Source of the DNA: Glebionis coronaria
Lineage: Eukaryota; Streptophyta; Magnoliopsida; Asterales; Asteraceae
Reading direction: 5' to 3'
Length of the DNA stretch: 64,000 bases
NCBI GenBank assembly: GCA_025667525.1
Contig: JANFOE010000193.1
Location: 1,054,001 to 1,118,000 of the forward strand
Part shown: in pieces, positions 12,303 to 24,068 of the stretch
Layout of the letters: every line of letters starts with the position of its first letter
Position numbering within the stretch: position 1 is the stretch's first letter
Translations under genes and position numbers: made by a program
The notes under the pieces: generated by a model
The model's input: only the letters and a program-made list of their open reading frames with translations
The model's database searches: none
Told to the model about the DNA's origin: nothing

Positions 12303-12650
12303 TGTTGTCCCATATATTTAGATGATTATAGATAGAAAATAGATGAAAAGAGACGGATTCCTAGAGAGAGAAAGTAGTGAGAGAAAGTAGAGAGAAGATG
12401 GAGAACTAGGTGAATATTAGATTGAGAAAAGAATACAAATGTGAGCAAAAATAAAACCACCAACCCTCCTAACATGCTAGGAGGGTAGTATATATAGTCC
12501 ACCCACATGCGGGCTTTAATGGGCTATATATTGGACCGGGCTTGTCTTTTGGACTTTAGTTAGTTTAAATCCAAGATCGTAAACCACGACTAATTAACTA
12601 CCTATTACAACGTTCTAATTAATGTTACAATAATAACCTATGACCGAGCA
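12303..12650 (-). repeat. 5' LTR of copia element A
   Basis: The inner end is firm (…ACAACA on the minus strand, followed by the primer site). The outer end is estimated at 12610-12650, where the sequence passes into the gag of element B. The length of about 310-350 bp suits a small copia LTR. On the minus strand it contains TATATATA (12496-12489), then a perfect 9-bp inverted repeat, and then CT-rich runs. There is no partner LTR in the window, so the TSD cannot be checked. Confidence 0.78.
12463..12496 (-). promoter_or_regulatory. TATA box plus hairpin of copia A LTR
   Basis: On the minus strand TATATATA (12496-12489) is followed after 2 bases by ACCCTCCTA (12486-12478), a 6-base loop, and TAGGAGGGT (12471-12463). 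The stem is 9 bp and perfect. The same arms follow the TATA box of the Athila-like LTR at 30637-30670. Confidence 0.8.
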
Positions 12651-12711
12651 TTCTTGTTTGACTCAATATTTTGAGGCTAAGAAACCAAGACCTCGAAAAT
12701 TACATGAGGAT

Positions 12712-13329
12712 CAATAGAGAGATGGTGACGAATCTTCAAAGCCTATTCATTAACTTGAAGGGTGACATGGCGAAACAAGGGAACGATATTCGAGCCGAGC
12801 TAAGGAATGACATGGCAAAACAAGGAAATGATCTATGAGCCGATATGAGAAACTCTATGAACAGTCAAACGAATAACTCAAGGGATATGATGGCTAGTTT
12901 TTTCCCAAGTAATCAAGCCTCTAGTTAGGGTTCTCTTCCGAGTAACGCCGTTGCTAATCCAAGAGGGTAGATGAAAGCAATCACCACTTGAAGTGGAAAA
13001 GGTTTAAAGGAACCCGAGATTCCTACACCTACACCGTGATTGTGACAAAGGAAAACGATTCCCCTTCTCCAATTCCTCCACCTTCTACTTCCACCCCTCC
13101 ACCACCCAAGTATGTGAGTGAGAATTCCATTACAAAGCCTTCATCTCAACCCAATATACCTTATCCCTCAAGGTTGAGGAAAGAGAAGTTGAAGAACACG
13201 GATGATATTCAAGTTTCTAACTTTCTTAAAATGTTTAAACAACTGAATTTCAACATCTCCTTTTCCGAGGCTCTCACTCACATGCCAAAATATGCTAAAT
13301 GTTTAAAGATCTTCTCAGTGATAAGGTAA
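12712..13329 (+). pseudogene. Athila-like B gag, C-terminal fragment
   Basis: The fragment begins next to the copia A LTR. It reads a repeated MAKQGNDI-type helix, an SLPSNAVANPRG stretch and then the open frame 12988-13329 with a Pro/Ser-rich linker and an MPKYAKCLK block, which in this family closes Gag just before the protease. Stops interrupt it at about 12837, 12927 and 12969. The N-terminal two thirds lie on the other side of element A, outside the window. The protease that follows is in a different frame, which implies a one-base shift near 13330. Confidence 0.75.
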
Positions 13330-13330
13330 A

Positions 13331-13957
13331 CTCCTTGATATCGCTCAGACCCAAATTAATGAGAATTGTTCCGCGGTTCTTTTAAGGAAATTACCGACCA
13401 AACTTGGTGATCCGGGGCATTTTCTCATTACTTGCAACTTCCTCGGGGTAGAGAATTGTATGGCCCTAGCCGATCTAGGTGCTTGTATCAACTTAATGCC
13501 TTTAAGCGTTTGGAAACAATTATCTCTACCCGAGCTAGTCCCCACACGAATGGCTTTGGAATTAGCTAACCGTACGGTTGCTTATCCAGTAGGGATAGCC
13601 GAAGATGTCTTCGTCGGTGTCGACAAATTCACCTTTCCGGCGGATTTTGTCGTCGTTGACTACGAGATGGATCCCCGTGTTCCATTAATCGTTGGATGTC
13701 GATTCTTGAGGACCGGTCGCACTCTCATTGATGTAGCCGCGGGCGAATTAATCATGAGAGTTGTTGACGATAAAATCGTCTTCAACATGGGTAAACTTTC
13801 TAAGCAGCCTTCTGAAAACGAGAGCATTAATTTCATTGACGTTCTTGATGAGGCTTGTGAGGAACATTTCAAAGACGCTTGTAAAAGTGGTTCTTCTTCT
13901 CTACCCATTGTTGAGACCATTGCCTCTATTGCTCCTTCACTGACTCCATTTGGATAA
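13331..13957 (+). pseudogene. Athila-like B aspartic protease
   Basis: An open frame of about 208 codons without its own start codon; the first Met at 13460 is internal. It has the retropepsin-like block ALADLGACINLMPLSVW, where Asp-Leu-Gly-Ala is the active-site version usual for this group, and then a flap-like region (AEDVFVGVDKFTFPADFVV) and a RTGRTLIDVAAGEL block. It would cleave the Gag-Pol polyprotein. A TAA at 13955 ends it, and the same frame continues toward RT. Confidence 0.82.
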
Positions 13958-15201
13958 AGTGATTTCCTTTTGAAAGAAATTGAAGCAACTTTGGGAGATG
14001 TGGACTTACAATATGACGATTCTCCCTCCAATTGGGATGAAGACATTCGTACCATTGAGAAACTTCTCAATGAGGACCATATTTCTCCAACATATCCTAT
14101 GGAAATCTCTATCGGTGATCCGACTTAGACTACGCCGTCCATCGAAAATCCTCCGGATTTAGAGCTTAAGGATCTGCCGTCACATCTCGAATACGTGTTC
14201 CTTGACGACAATAAAAAGTTAGCCGTCATCATCACAAAGGATTTGAAAGAAGACGAAAAATCTCGACTTATCGACATGCTGAAGAATCATAAAAAAGCGA
14301 TTGCTTGGAAAATCTCCGATATTCGTGGAATTGATCCTCACTTTTGCACACATAAAATTCTCATGGAGGACGACTTTAAACCCACTATTCAAAACCAAAG
14401 AAGGGTGAATCCCAAGATCCATGATGTTATCAAAAAAGAGTTTATCAAACTTCTTGATGCGGGAATGATCTACCCTATCTCGGATTCACCATGGGTTAGT
14501 CCGGTCCATTGTGTGCCTAAGAAAGGCGGAATCACCGTTGTGCCCAATGAAAACAACGAGTTGATTCCTACACGTCTCGTTACAGGGTGGAGAGTTTGCA
14601 TAGACTATCGCAATCTCAAGGATGCCACCCGCAAGGATCATTTTCCTCTTCATTTTATGGACCAAATGCTCGATAGTCTAGCGGGTAATGACTATTACTG
14701 CTTTTTAGACGATTTCTCCGGGTATTTTCAAATTCCCATCGATCTTAAAGACCAAGAGAAAACCACATTCACTTGTCCTTATGGAACATTTTCTTACAAA
14801 CGAATGCCTTTCGGCTTATGCAATGCTCCTGGGACTTTATAAAGGTGTATGATGGCTATCTTCCATGACATGGTTGAGGAAATTATTGAAGTCTTCATGG
14901 ATGATTTCTCGGTCTATGGTGACTCCTTCTCTTCTTGCCTTGCCAATTTGGAATGCATGCTTAAGCGGTGTGAAGACACTCGCCTTGTTCTAAATTGGGA
15001 AAAATGCCATTTCATGGTAAAAGAAGGCATTGTGCTTGGACATAAAATCTCAAAATCCGGTCTTGAAGTGGACCATGCTAAAGTTGATGTCACAGCCAAA
15101 TTACATCCACCTTCAACCGTGAAGGGTGTGAGAAGTTTCCTTGGTCATGCGGGCTTCTATCGTCGAATCATTCAAGATTTTTCTAAATCGCTCGCCCGAT
15201 G
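13958..15201 (+). pseudogene. Athila-like B reverse transcriptase
   Basis: One frame with in-frame stops at about 14127 and 14840. It holds the linker (LEYVFLDDNKKL...AIAWKISDIRGIDP), the RT fingers (a WRVCIDYRNLKDATRKDHFPL block), palm motif A (FLDDFSGYFQIPI), the TFTCPYGTFSYKRMPFGLCNAP block and the catalytic Phe-Met-Asp-Asp (about 14897-14908). It ends with the thumb (GVRSFLGHAGFYRRIIQDFS). A one-base shift near 15195 moves the downstream RNase H to another frame. Catalytic residues are preserved but the frame is broken. Confidence 0.86.
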
Positions 15202-15786
15202 ACCCACCTCTTGGAAAAAGATACTCCCTTTATCTTTTCTAAAGAGTGTCTTGAATCCTTCAATCTTCTTAAGGACAAGCTAACTAAGACACCGGTCTTG
15301 GTTACCCCTAATTGGGAGCTACCTTTTAAATTGATGTGTGATGCTAGCGATTTTGCCATTGGAGCGGTTTTAGGCCAAAGAGTGAATAAACACTTCCAAC
15401 CAATCCATTATGCTAGCAAGAAAATGACGAAGGCTCAATTGCATTATACCACCACCGAAAAAGAGCTTTTATCTGTGGTGTATGCTTTTGAGAAGTTCTG
15501 CCCCTATCTTGTTCTTTCCACCACCATTGTCTATATTGACCATTCTGCGTTGAAGTACTTGTTAACTAAATAATATTCTAAGCCAAGACTTCTTCGTTGG
15601 GGTTTGATCCTTCAAGAATTTAAAATTGAAATTCGTGACAAGAAGGGAGCCGAAAACCTAGCCGTAGATCATCTAAGTAGACTTGAGGATCCTTATCAAG
15701 GGGATCATCTGAATCAAGAGATGAATGACTCTTTTCCCCTTGAGGCCTTAATGTCTATCAATTCCAATCTTGATGACACCCCGTAG
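15202..15786 (+). pseudogene. Athila-like B RNase H
   Basis: It starts with THLLEKDTPFIF and reads CDASDFAIGAVLGQR (first catalytic Asp), the ASKKMTKAQLHYTTTEKELL block (catalytic Glu) and YIDHSALKYLLTK (Asp). A TAA at about 15571 replaces a sense codon, after which the frame continues with the closing [14 protein letters not shown] block and ends at 15786. By family it removes the RNA strand during reverse transcription. Confidence 0.82.
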
Positions 15787-17066
15787 TTTGCGGACATTGC
15801 AAACTACTTAGCGGGTGGTATTCTCATCGAAGGGTTAACATCCTAACAAAAGAAGAAGTTCTTTAAAGATGTTAAGACTTACTTTTGGGATGACCCTTAT
15901 CTCTTCAAACAATATGCTGATCTGATTATTCGCCGGTGTGTTGATGGATCCGCAGCTTTAGACATTCTCGAAGCTTGCCATAAAGGACCCACCGGTGGTC
16001 ACTTTGGTCCCAACTACACCGCAAAGAAAGTGTTTGACTCGGTATTCTATTGGCCCACCATTTATCGTGACGCTCATGAAATGGTTAAAAATTGTGATGC
16101 TTACCAACGCCAAGGCAAGATCACACATAAAGATGATATGCCTCAAAATTTCATACAAGAATGTGGAATCTTTGACGTATGGGGCATCGACTTTATGGGC
16201 CATTTCCATCATCCAAAGGGAACAAATATATCCTCGTAGCCGTTAACTACGTCTCTAAATGGGTTGAAGCTAAGGCTCTCCCTACGAACGATGCGAGGGT
16301 GGTTGTGAACTTTCTGAAGCAACTTTTTTCTCGATTCGGTGTTCCTCGTGCTATCATCAGTGACCGCGGGACTCATTTTTGCAATGATCAATTTGCTCGA
16401 GTCATGGTTAAGTACAGTGTCAATCACCGTCTTTCCACCGCTTATCATCCCCAAACAAATGGTCAAGCCGAGATATCTAACCGTGGATTGAAGTGAATTC
16501 TATATCGTACTGTGGGAGAGCATCGTGCCTCGTGGGCCGATAAGTTAGACGATGCTTTGTGGGATTTCCGTACCGCATATAAGACTCCAATTGGTTGCAC
16601 TCCATATCGTCTTGTGTACGGGAAAGCATGACACCTCCCTATTGAGCTGAAACATAAGGCGTATTGGGCCTTGAACTGGGCCAATTTTGACATCAACAAT
16701 GCCGGTGATATTCGGAAGATTCAACTCAACGACCTAAATGAACTGAGGAATGAAGCTTATGAGAATTCATTGATCTACAAGGAGAAAACTAAGATCATCC
16801 ATGATACAAGGATTAAGAACCGAGACTTACACGTTGGTGATCAAGTTTTACTCTTTAACTCTCGGTTGAAGATTTTCTCGGGCAAGCTGAAGAGCCTTTG
16901 GTCTGGTCCATTCACCGTCGCCAAAGTCTTCCCTTATGGCACCATTGAGCTTTCTCAGCCAAATGGACCTAATTTTAAAGTGAATGTGCAACGTGTGAAG
17001 CTGTACTTTGGTGATGACATCTCTCATGCGATGATCCCATCCCTCACCATGTTTCCCTTGAATTAG
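15787..17066 (+). pseudogene. Athila-like B integrase
   Basis: It begins after the stop at 15784 and has an early stop near 15844. The zinc-binding HHCC motif is damaged: His and His are present ([13 protein letters not shown]), but the second Cys is Tyr (CDAYQRQG). The DDE core is visible as Asp in [11 protein letters not shown], Asp in [10 protein letters not shown] and Glu in HPQTNGQAE, but a frameshift near 16215 falls between the first two. Further stops lie at about 16494 and 16629. The C-terminal part, open from 16671 to 17066, ends with the SLWSGPFTVAKVFPYGTIEL block usual for this family and stops at 17064. Confidence 0.82.
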
Positions 17067-18579
17067 TTCTGGGTCGAGTCAGGCTCGTGACTCGGTTAAC
17101 AAAAACAAGCGCTTCTCGGGAGGCAACCCGTTGATCTATCCTTTTACCGTTTTCATAATAAGTGTAGGGGGGAGCCCCGTATGTGTTTGTTGTCTTGTTT
17201 CTTTTGATGTGCATGGATTAAAAGCTTCAAAGAGTAATTTTGATGACATTTGACAAACCGTGATCCTGTGTACCCGTCTTCCTGGTTCTATCCTAAACTG
17301 TCATGATTCAATATTTCATATCTTATATGTTCACATTGAAATCACTATAGTTGTCCTTCCCTTAGCAAGATTTAAACAAAGTGCACAATGTCCTAAGTGT
17401 AGGGGAGTTTACTCCCACATGCTTAAACATTGAGGACAATGTTTATATCAAGTGTAGGGGGGACTTCTATCGAAGTAAGTGGGCTTTTCCATGAATTTGT
17501 CATTTTAACCGGAAAATCTAATTTTTCGATATTTTTCAAAAATTTTAATTTATTTTGGCCTAGTAGTTCCTCCTTTGTTATCGTTAATTTTCTTTCATTA
17601 GAATAAATTTTAATAAAATGGTTTTAATGAGTTTAGATATCTTTGATATATTAGGCCCGTCATGAATCTTTTGACTCAACCCGAGTTTAACCTATCCAAG
17701 TTCACTCTAGCTAGTACCCTTAACCATGTAGACCTTAGTTGGTTTATTAGGCTAAGCATCCACGAGTCTCATTCCTTGAGATTTTAAATTGTGGAGAACG
17801 AGAAATGATAGAGTCAATTATAAGTTTGGTATTCTTTCATTAATTTATGTGAGTTAATTATGATCTTTTTCTCCCATCACTTGTAAATAAATAATTGCAA
17901 TAAGTAAGGTCGTACGATTTGAAAAGTTACTTACCTTCTAGCACATGATCGTTTAAAAGTTGCTCGGTATTAATTAGAGTTCATAGCCAAGGCATAACTT
18001 ATTGAAGCGGGATGCGAAGATTGGCGAGTCCGAAAAGGCCCTAACAAGGCATGAGGGCTACATTTTGTTGCTAAAGATCCAACGTGATGTGAAGAATCAT
18101 TTATCAAAAATCAATATGAAGGATCAAGACACACGATGAAAAGCAAATACTCCCCTAAAGATCATGGAGAAGTCTATCCAAAAAGACCCTAACAAGGTAT
18201 GAGGATAAATAGATCCAAGTCCGAAAAGGAGGCGGATCGTTGTATATCAAAATCCCCAAATAAAGATTGGAGAAAAATGAAGAAGTCGTGGTCCATGTAT
18301 GAAGAATCTCTCAAAACTTCAAGTGAAGAAATATCTATTATGAAGAGAAGACCATTATTTCAAAAACGTCTCTCAAGATTTGAAGTATGAAGTCACTGCC
18401 AAATATCGGTCCGAGAAAGGTCTCAAATCGTAAAGCGAGTTATACCAAAATATGAACTTTATGAGGTCCCGAGAAGCTGTTTTAAAAGATTTTGTCCTTT
18501 AGCTAACTATTGATTAAATCGTCCTACTTTATTTTCGGCCTAAATAAACTAACGAAATAAGTCAAAAAGGCATCCTCGT
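17067..18579 (+). other. Athila-like B 3' non-coding region, left part
   Basis: No gene is visible. The start has the GCGCTTCTCGGGAGGCAACC motif that follows pol in this group. Polypurine-like AGTGTAGGGG tracts occur at 17161, 17395 and 17451, with ACATTGAGGACAATG between the last two. A short duplicated phrase (CCCTAACAAGG followed by A/C-TGAGG) occurs near 18039 and 18186. An envelope-like frame, which some Athila elements carry here, is absent. Element D interrupts the region at 18579. Confidence 0.75.
18575..18579. repeat. Target-site duplication of D, left copy (CTCGT)
   Basis: CTCGT directly before the LTR start TGTGACA. The identical pentamer follows the 3' LTR at 29817-29821. Confidence 0.93.
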
Positions 18580-21238
18580 TGTGACAACCCAAAATCGAGG
18601 TCATTGCTTAATCTTATTTTACGATTATTTTTGAAATTTTGTGATGAGTTTGAACGATATTTGTTTTTGGAGGTTTAAGTTTAAACCGATGTTGGAAGGT
18701 CTATATTTAATATTTATTAAGTATAAGGAGTATTAGCAAGCGTGATGTCGATGGATGCCAAATATTTTACGTTTTATTGTCGGTTGTTCGATTTTTATTA
18801 TTTTCGAGGTTTTATTTTAAATGACGTGTTAAGTCGAGTCGAGAGTCGATATTATTATTTTTGAGGTACGTTTTAAATTTTTAAAAGTATCTTTATGAAA
18901 CTCGAGCCCCATAAATATTTTTAAAATTGACTAATAGTTATTTCCCGCTTTTTATCTAACTATTTATACTTTTAGCCACAACTTTCACTAAATTGCAACT
19001 AAGTCCCTACCCCACTATATAAAAACTAGAAACAACACACACACATCTTATTTTTCATTTTAAAAAAAATTCACTTCCACTCTCTCTCTCTCTTGTGTTT
19101 GCCGTGACCTACACCACCACCAAAACCACCCTTTGATTAATTTTAACTCAAGAATTATGATGTTTTGAGCTAAACTAACACAAGACCCAACCTTATTTTT
19201 GATCAAGGATCACATTGGTGTAAGAATTTTACACATGCAAGCAACTTTTTTTTTCTTGATGTTGGTAGGTAGGAGCTATGATCATGCATGGCATTATCAT
19301 GATGATCCATGGTGGTTTGTGCTAAAAATCTTGTTAGAAACTTTATTTTGATCTTATGATTTTTATTTTGATTATGATTTTGATGTTATGGTTGATGTAT
19401 GATGATATTAGGGCATAGTAATGATCATTTCCATGGTTGGTTTTTTTTTATCAAAAAGTTGATTTTGTACAAGTTTTGAGTAGTCATTTTATAACAGTAA
19501 GTAAAAGGTAAAATCCGAACTTTTATGTTTTGAAAATGGCTTAACTTATAGCCTAGGGTTGTAGATAATTTTCTTAGCTTCGATTTGATATAAGGTAGAG
19601 CTTCTAGCTCAAAACGAGCGCGAAGTTATGATGTTTTGAATGATCGTGTACCAGGAGACGAGTATCGGCACTACAAATAGTTGTTGTCGATATTTAGATC
19701 GAATCTCGGGGACTCTAAATGGATGTTTTGAAAAATGTAACCTACTGATAATGAGATGTTTACTTATTAGGTTGAGTTTACTTTATAACCTGAGTGTCGG
19801 TTTTGTAAACGGAGTCGTTTAAATAAGTTAAAACGGTTGAATGAAAAATTAACGTATATCTGTCCGGATTTTGTAGTTTGATAATGAGTCGGGTAAAGTA
19901 CTTTAAAAGTAATTTCATTTGATAAACTTGTAAGAGGACTTTCTATATATAGTAAGTTAGTTTATCGAGTCGTTTCATAAACGGTTGACGAGTTTAAAAG
20001 GGGTAAATAAGCTAGTACATGTAGTATGTACCGGCAGACTTTGTAAAAAGTATAAAATGGTTAAGTAAATGTGTAGTAAAGTATAATGAAGTTATTCATA
20101 TCGTTTTCTCTCGAGTTTATCCTGACTTTATGAGTTTGAGTTTGATGTTGTGATGTATGATTTATTTCTCGAGTCATTATTAATGAACGCGCCTTATTTG
20201 ATAGGTAGCAGTTCTCGTGTTTGAAAGGCATCCATTACCGTCGACGATCATCTCGATAGATCTCTTATACTAGGGTGAGTCTATAGCCTCGCTTTCTAAT
20301 TGTTTTAATGATTTTAATACCCGCGAGGGGGATACATGCTATTTGAAAATAAATGAACACAAGTCATGAGTAATTGTTAGACCCGAATGTTGCCTAAAGT
20401 TGATTTCATTGTATTGAGTAACTTGTTGCTAAAGACCCTAAATTCATGAGCCGTTAACTATCATCTGACTTGATGTTGTGAGTCGGGAATAGCCGCTTAT
20501 TCTGATGATAGTACTATTGGGTTGACCACCCTATCTGAGACCAGGGCATTACGTTGAGTAACCCGCTGGGAAAGATAATTTTACGTGAATAAGATTGTGG
20601 TATTCTAGCAACTGATACCCTATAGGGGCAATGGTTTTATTATAGTCATGCCGGCATTTGGCGTGGGTGACTATTTGGTTAAGGGGTCGGTGTCATGAGC
20701 TTAAATACAATGTTTGTTTAATAATATCATTATTATTACTGCCTTGAATATAGATTGTGTGTAAGACCATTCTATAAATGATTATGATTGATTTTCTTCT
20801 TGTGTTCAAATGTGATTTGATAAACCTATAGTCTCGCTCAACATTATTGTTGACTCTTTTTATGCATGTATTTTAGGTAATAGGAAGTGATGGAGCAAGG
20901 AGATTTGATGTGGAGGTTGTGGCTTGGCTTTTGGAAGAACGTTGGTCTAAACTGTTTCTACCTTTTAAATGTTTGAACAATTTACTTTAAGTTGATGTAC
21001 TGTACTAAACTTGTTGGTTGTTGGTCGAGATCCATGGGGACTAAACGCTTTACTCTGGTACCGTGTCAGTACAATTTATGGGTTGAAATCTATGTTTTAG
21101 ACTATATATGAAAATCATGTTTATAATTATGTGTAAACGTCTCTATTTTGAGTCGTTCAATATACCTTGTGTGATGATGCTTGTGTCTAGCACCCAATTG
21201 TGTATTTCCGCTGCGCAATGTAAATTGGGGGTGTGAGA
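18580..21238 (+). repeat. 5' LTR of chromovirus D
   Basis: It starts TGTGACAACCC and ends GGGGGTGTGAGA, where the canonical end would be the complement TGTNACA. It is highly similar to 27378-29816 over its whole length. It carries about 219 bp (18854-19072) that the 3' LTR lacks, including the TATA box. Open frames inside it are short and have no family match. Confidence 0.95.
19015..19024 (+). promoter_or_regulatory. TATA box of D 5' LTR
   Basis: CTATATAAAA followed about 60 bp later by a CT-rich run. It is present only in the 5' LTR; the matching segment is deleted in the 3' LTR. Confidence 0.65.
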
Positions 21239-21241
21239 GAT

Positions 21242-21254
21242 TGGTAATCAGAGC
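21242..21254 (+). promoter_or_regulatory. Primer-binding site of D
   Basis: TGGTAATCAGAGC, three bases after the LTR end. It is the methionine-tRNA primer site TGGTATCAGAGC with one extra A. Confidence 0.85.
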
Positions 21255-21607
21255 TGCAAGTTATAGAGAACTGGGTCGATTTTGATAATTGTCCTAAACA
21301 CAACTCCTCTACAACGCTCCGGTAAGATCACTTTTAGTTTTGTTTTGAATTGTAGATGTATCCCTCGTAACTGAAATGATTTCCCGAGTATTTATTAAGT
21401 AAATACTACGATACTGTATTGGAATTATTGAAAGTACGCGGAGTGCTTGTCAGTATCATATTTATTTTTTTGCGAGCATTGCATAAACATCATTTGCATT
21501 GTGTTGCATAGCATGGATAATGTATGACATTTGCATGAGCATTGCATACTAATTATTATTTTATTAACGATGACCTTAAGTATCCTTAACCCTTATAATT
21601 TTAGAGA

Positions 21608-22454
21608 ATGGTTGGTTTACCTCGTGAGGATGGATGGATAGATTTGACTAATGTAGTGGATGGTGAGGAAGTAGATAACTTTGGTGCTAGTGACGATGAG
21701 GAGCCTTTTGAGTTTTTAGATGATGGGATTCCACTTACTGCAGTTGGTCAGACAGAGCCTAACTTGATACAAGGTAGTTATGTTCCAAGGGTCAATGTTG
21801 TGCCACAGACTGTTCCAGATTGTCAGCGACCGGTTGTTCATTCTTCGACTCCTACTTGTGATGCTTATATTAGTAGTTTGTCTGGGATTGCATTTGCTAG
21901 GGGGTGATGTTCCTTTTGAGTCGAGTAGGGCTGCTAGTGCTCGATCTATTCATGATGGTATTCCTAAGGTTTATTGTCCAGGTCCTAGGTCTTATGTTGA
22001 TATTTTCTGGTTTCTTAAGAAGTTTGATCAATCTTTGTTTGAAAGGTATTTGGTTGAGACTCGTGTGATTAGGAGGTTTGTGCAGAATGAGAAAAAGTTT
22101 GACAGGTTTGTTGGTAGGGTGAGGAGATAAGAGTTTGTTAGGGCGAGGGAAATGGATGAGGTTGTTAGATTGAGATCTACGGTGCTGAATTTGAGTGGGA
22201 AAGTTGAAAGGTTGCATAGGGAGCAAGAAAGGAATGTTAGGTTGAGTGTGTGGGGTTTGCCGGTGAGATCTTTTCCTAGTCATGGTGTTGTGATTCGTGA
22301 TTTGCCGAATCAGGTTGAAGCTCAAGTGTCGGTGAAGCCGAGTGAAGGAGGTAGTCGTAAAGGGAAGGAAAAAGTGGAGGAAGAATCTGAGGATGATGAT
22401 AGCAGCAGCGATGACGAGCCGATGTACAAGAAGCTGCGGGGATGTGATGTTTAG
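21608..22454 (+). pseudogene. Extra open frame upstream of gag in chromovirus D
   Basis: I know no named function for this. A first frame starts with MVGLPREDGWIDL and is acidic (GEEVDNFGASDDEEPFEF). A one-base shift near 21900 moves it to the frame that continues to 22454, with one TGA/TAA-type stop at 22128. The middle has a FWFLKKFDQSLFERYL block and an Arg/Glu-rich helical part (MDEVVRLRSTVLNLSGKVER), and the end is a Ser/Asp/Glu-rich acidic tail with a basic KGKEK patch. The total is about 280 codons. Element G has a related frame at the same place (54750-55327) with an aligned W-x3-K-x-D-x2-LF motif, which argues that it was once a real gene. It might be a Gag accessory protein; this is inference only. 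Confidence 0.6.
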
Positions 22455-22850
22455 TTCTTTTCTGTTGTTTTTATTTGGCCTTGTTGTGATAGAACTTATG
22501 TAGACTCGTACTCTACCTTGTGATGAAACTTAATGACCTTTAAGTTCTTGTGATGAAGGATTGTAGTGACATTACTTGTCACAATTTTGTGGAGATTTTC
22601 CAAAGCAATCCAAAATTACCTTCATGACTTATGATTTGTCTTATTAGTTCTTGTGTGAATTGGTTAATGATTCATTGTGAATTGTGTTGTTGATGCATGT
22701 AGTATTCATGTTACATCTTTATAGAGAAATCCTTCTTCTTATCTTGATATGAATACTTACTTGTTCTTTTTCTGTTATGGTGACAGGAAGGAGTTGGGAG
22801 GCATTTTTCTGACTTTACTAAATTATTGTTTGGTTAGTTTTCCTGTAAAC
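22455..22850 (+). other. D spacer between extra frame and gag
   Basis: About 400 bp of T-rich non-coding sequence. A pyrimidine-rich tract ending in GGTGACAG near 22786 could act as a splice acceptor for an mRNA bringing gag closer to the cap, but no donor is certain. Confidence 0.4.
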
Positions 22851-24068
22851 ATGTCGCCTAAATTGAAGACTGCTACTGTTAATACCATGATTGAGCAAGC
22901 TATTACTAGAGCTTTGGAAGCTGAACGTGCTGCGAGGAACCAAGAGGCAGAGAATCGGAATGCTGCTGGTCAGGTTGGAGGGAATGCTGAAAATCAGGCT
23001 GAGGTAATGCTAATGAACAAGCAGAAGGAAATGATGCGGGACAAGTTAGAGGTAATGCTGTTGTTCAGCGGGTTCAAAAGGAATGTTCTTATGCTAGTTT
23101 CATGAAATGTTGACCTACCCAATTTCGTGGTACTGGTGGTGCATTGGAATTAAGGAGGTGGATTGAGAAGATTGAAAGTACTTCTGAAATCAGTGGATAT
23201 TCAGAAGCCAGTAAGGTAAAATTTTCGCAAGCTACTTTTCAGGTTGATGCGTTGAGTTGGTGGAATAGTCAAGTAGCTACTGTGGGATTGGTTGAAGCTA
23301 ATGCTAGAACGTGGACTGTGACTAAGGGACTGTTGACTACTAAGTTTTGTCCTGAGGAAGAGTTAGGTCAGTTGGAAGATGAATTGAGGCATTTGGTGCT
23401 GAGGAATAATGATATTGTAGCTTATACGAGGAGGTTTTCTGATTTATGTTTGTTGTGTACTGATGCATTTGTTGATGACCGTAAGAAGATGAAGCAGTAT
23501 ATTAGGGGTTTGTCTAGTAATATCAAGGGAGAAACTACTTTGTCGAAACCCAAGTCATTTGATGAAGCTGTTCAAATGGCTCATGCTTTAATAGATGTAA
23601 AGATGCAGGATCGAAAGGATAGTATTGCTGAGGGGAATAAGAGAAACTGGGAAGCTGCACACTCAAGCAAAGGGCAGAATCATGGTGGTTATCGTAATAA
23701 CAATAACCAAGGACCAAATAGGAATCAGCAGTACAATTTGAGAAGGAATGATGGTGTTCGTGCTGCTACAGGAAATCAAGGTAACAAGGTGAATCCGAAG
23801 TGTGGTCGGTGTAATCTGTATCATGTTGGAAATTGTCCACCTGCTTGCAACAAGTGTGGGAAGGCCGGACATAAGATGGCAGATTGTAGAAACAAGGGTG
23901 TAGCCATTGGGGCTAATGCTGTCAAGGTAGTTTATTGTTCTGGATGTGGAGGCCGTGGACATAAGCAGGGGAACTGTCCGAGGGTTGGCATACGACAGGG
24001 AGGCAATGTTGTTGCTGTTGCTGCTGGGATTGCTGCTCCAGCCTATGTCGTGGGAGATGCTGACAAAC
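22851..24068 (+). pseudogene. Chromovirus D gag
   Basis: The start Met at 22851 opens MSPKLKTATVNTMIEQAI, a helical N-terminus. A frameshift near 23000 and a TGA at 23108 (within FMKC-stop-PTQFRGTGG) interrupt it. The main frame then reads LRRWIEKIES, the SWWNSQV block, FCPEEELGQLEDELRHL and AYTRRFSDLCLL, all standard retrotransposon Gag. It ends with two zinc knuckles, CNKCGKAGHKMADC and CSGCGGRGHKQGNC, preceded by a Cys-rich CGRCNLYHVGNC. Function by family: particle assembly and RNA binding. Confidence 0.9.

Larger units (their letters stand above)
1..12650 (-). mobile_element. Element A: SIRE-like Ty1/copia retrotransposon, 5' part, with internal tandem duplication
   Basis: Read on the minus strand the order is LTR (12650-12303), primer site, a leader of about 0.9 kb, gag, a long coiled-coil linker with a second zinc finger, protease, integrase, then reverse transcriptase and RNase H. 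Integrase before RT is the Ty1/copia order. The long coiled-coil segment between the Gag zinc knuckle and the protease resembles SIRE-type Asteraceae elements (family knowledge). After RNase H there is about 570 bp of non-coding DNA, and then a second copy of the linker and protease start instead of a 3' LTR. The 3' LTR must lie left of the window. Its right end lies in the gag of element B, so A was inserted into B. Its frame is broken at several points and it is not autonomous. Confidence 0.88.

Noticed and set aside
12303..12650. This segment as the 5' LTR of Athila-like B
   Set aside because: The primer site is on the minus strand next to its left end, and B sequence to its right is mid-gag, so it belongs to copia A.
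17067..18579. Envelope-like gene of Athila type
   Set aside because: No frame above about 63 codons and no membrane-type segments in the region.
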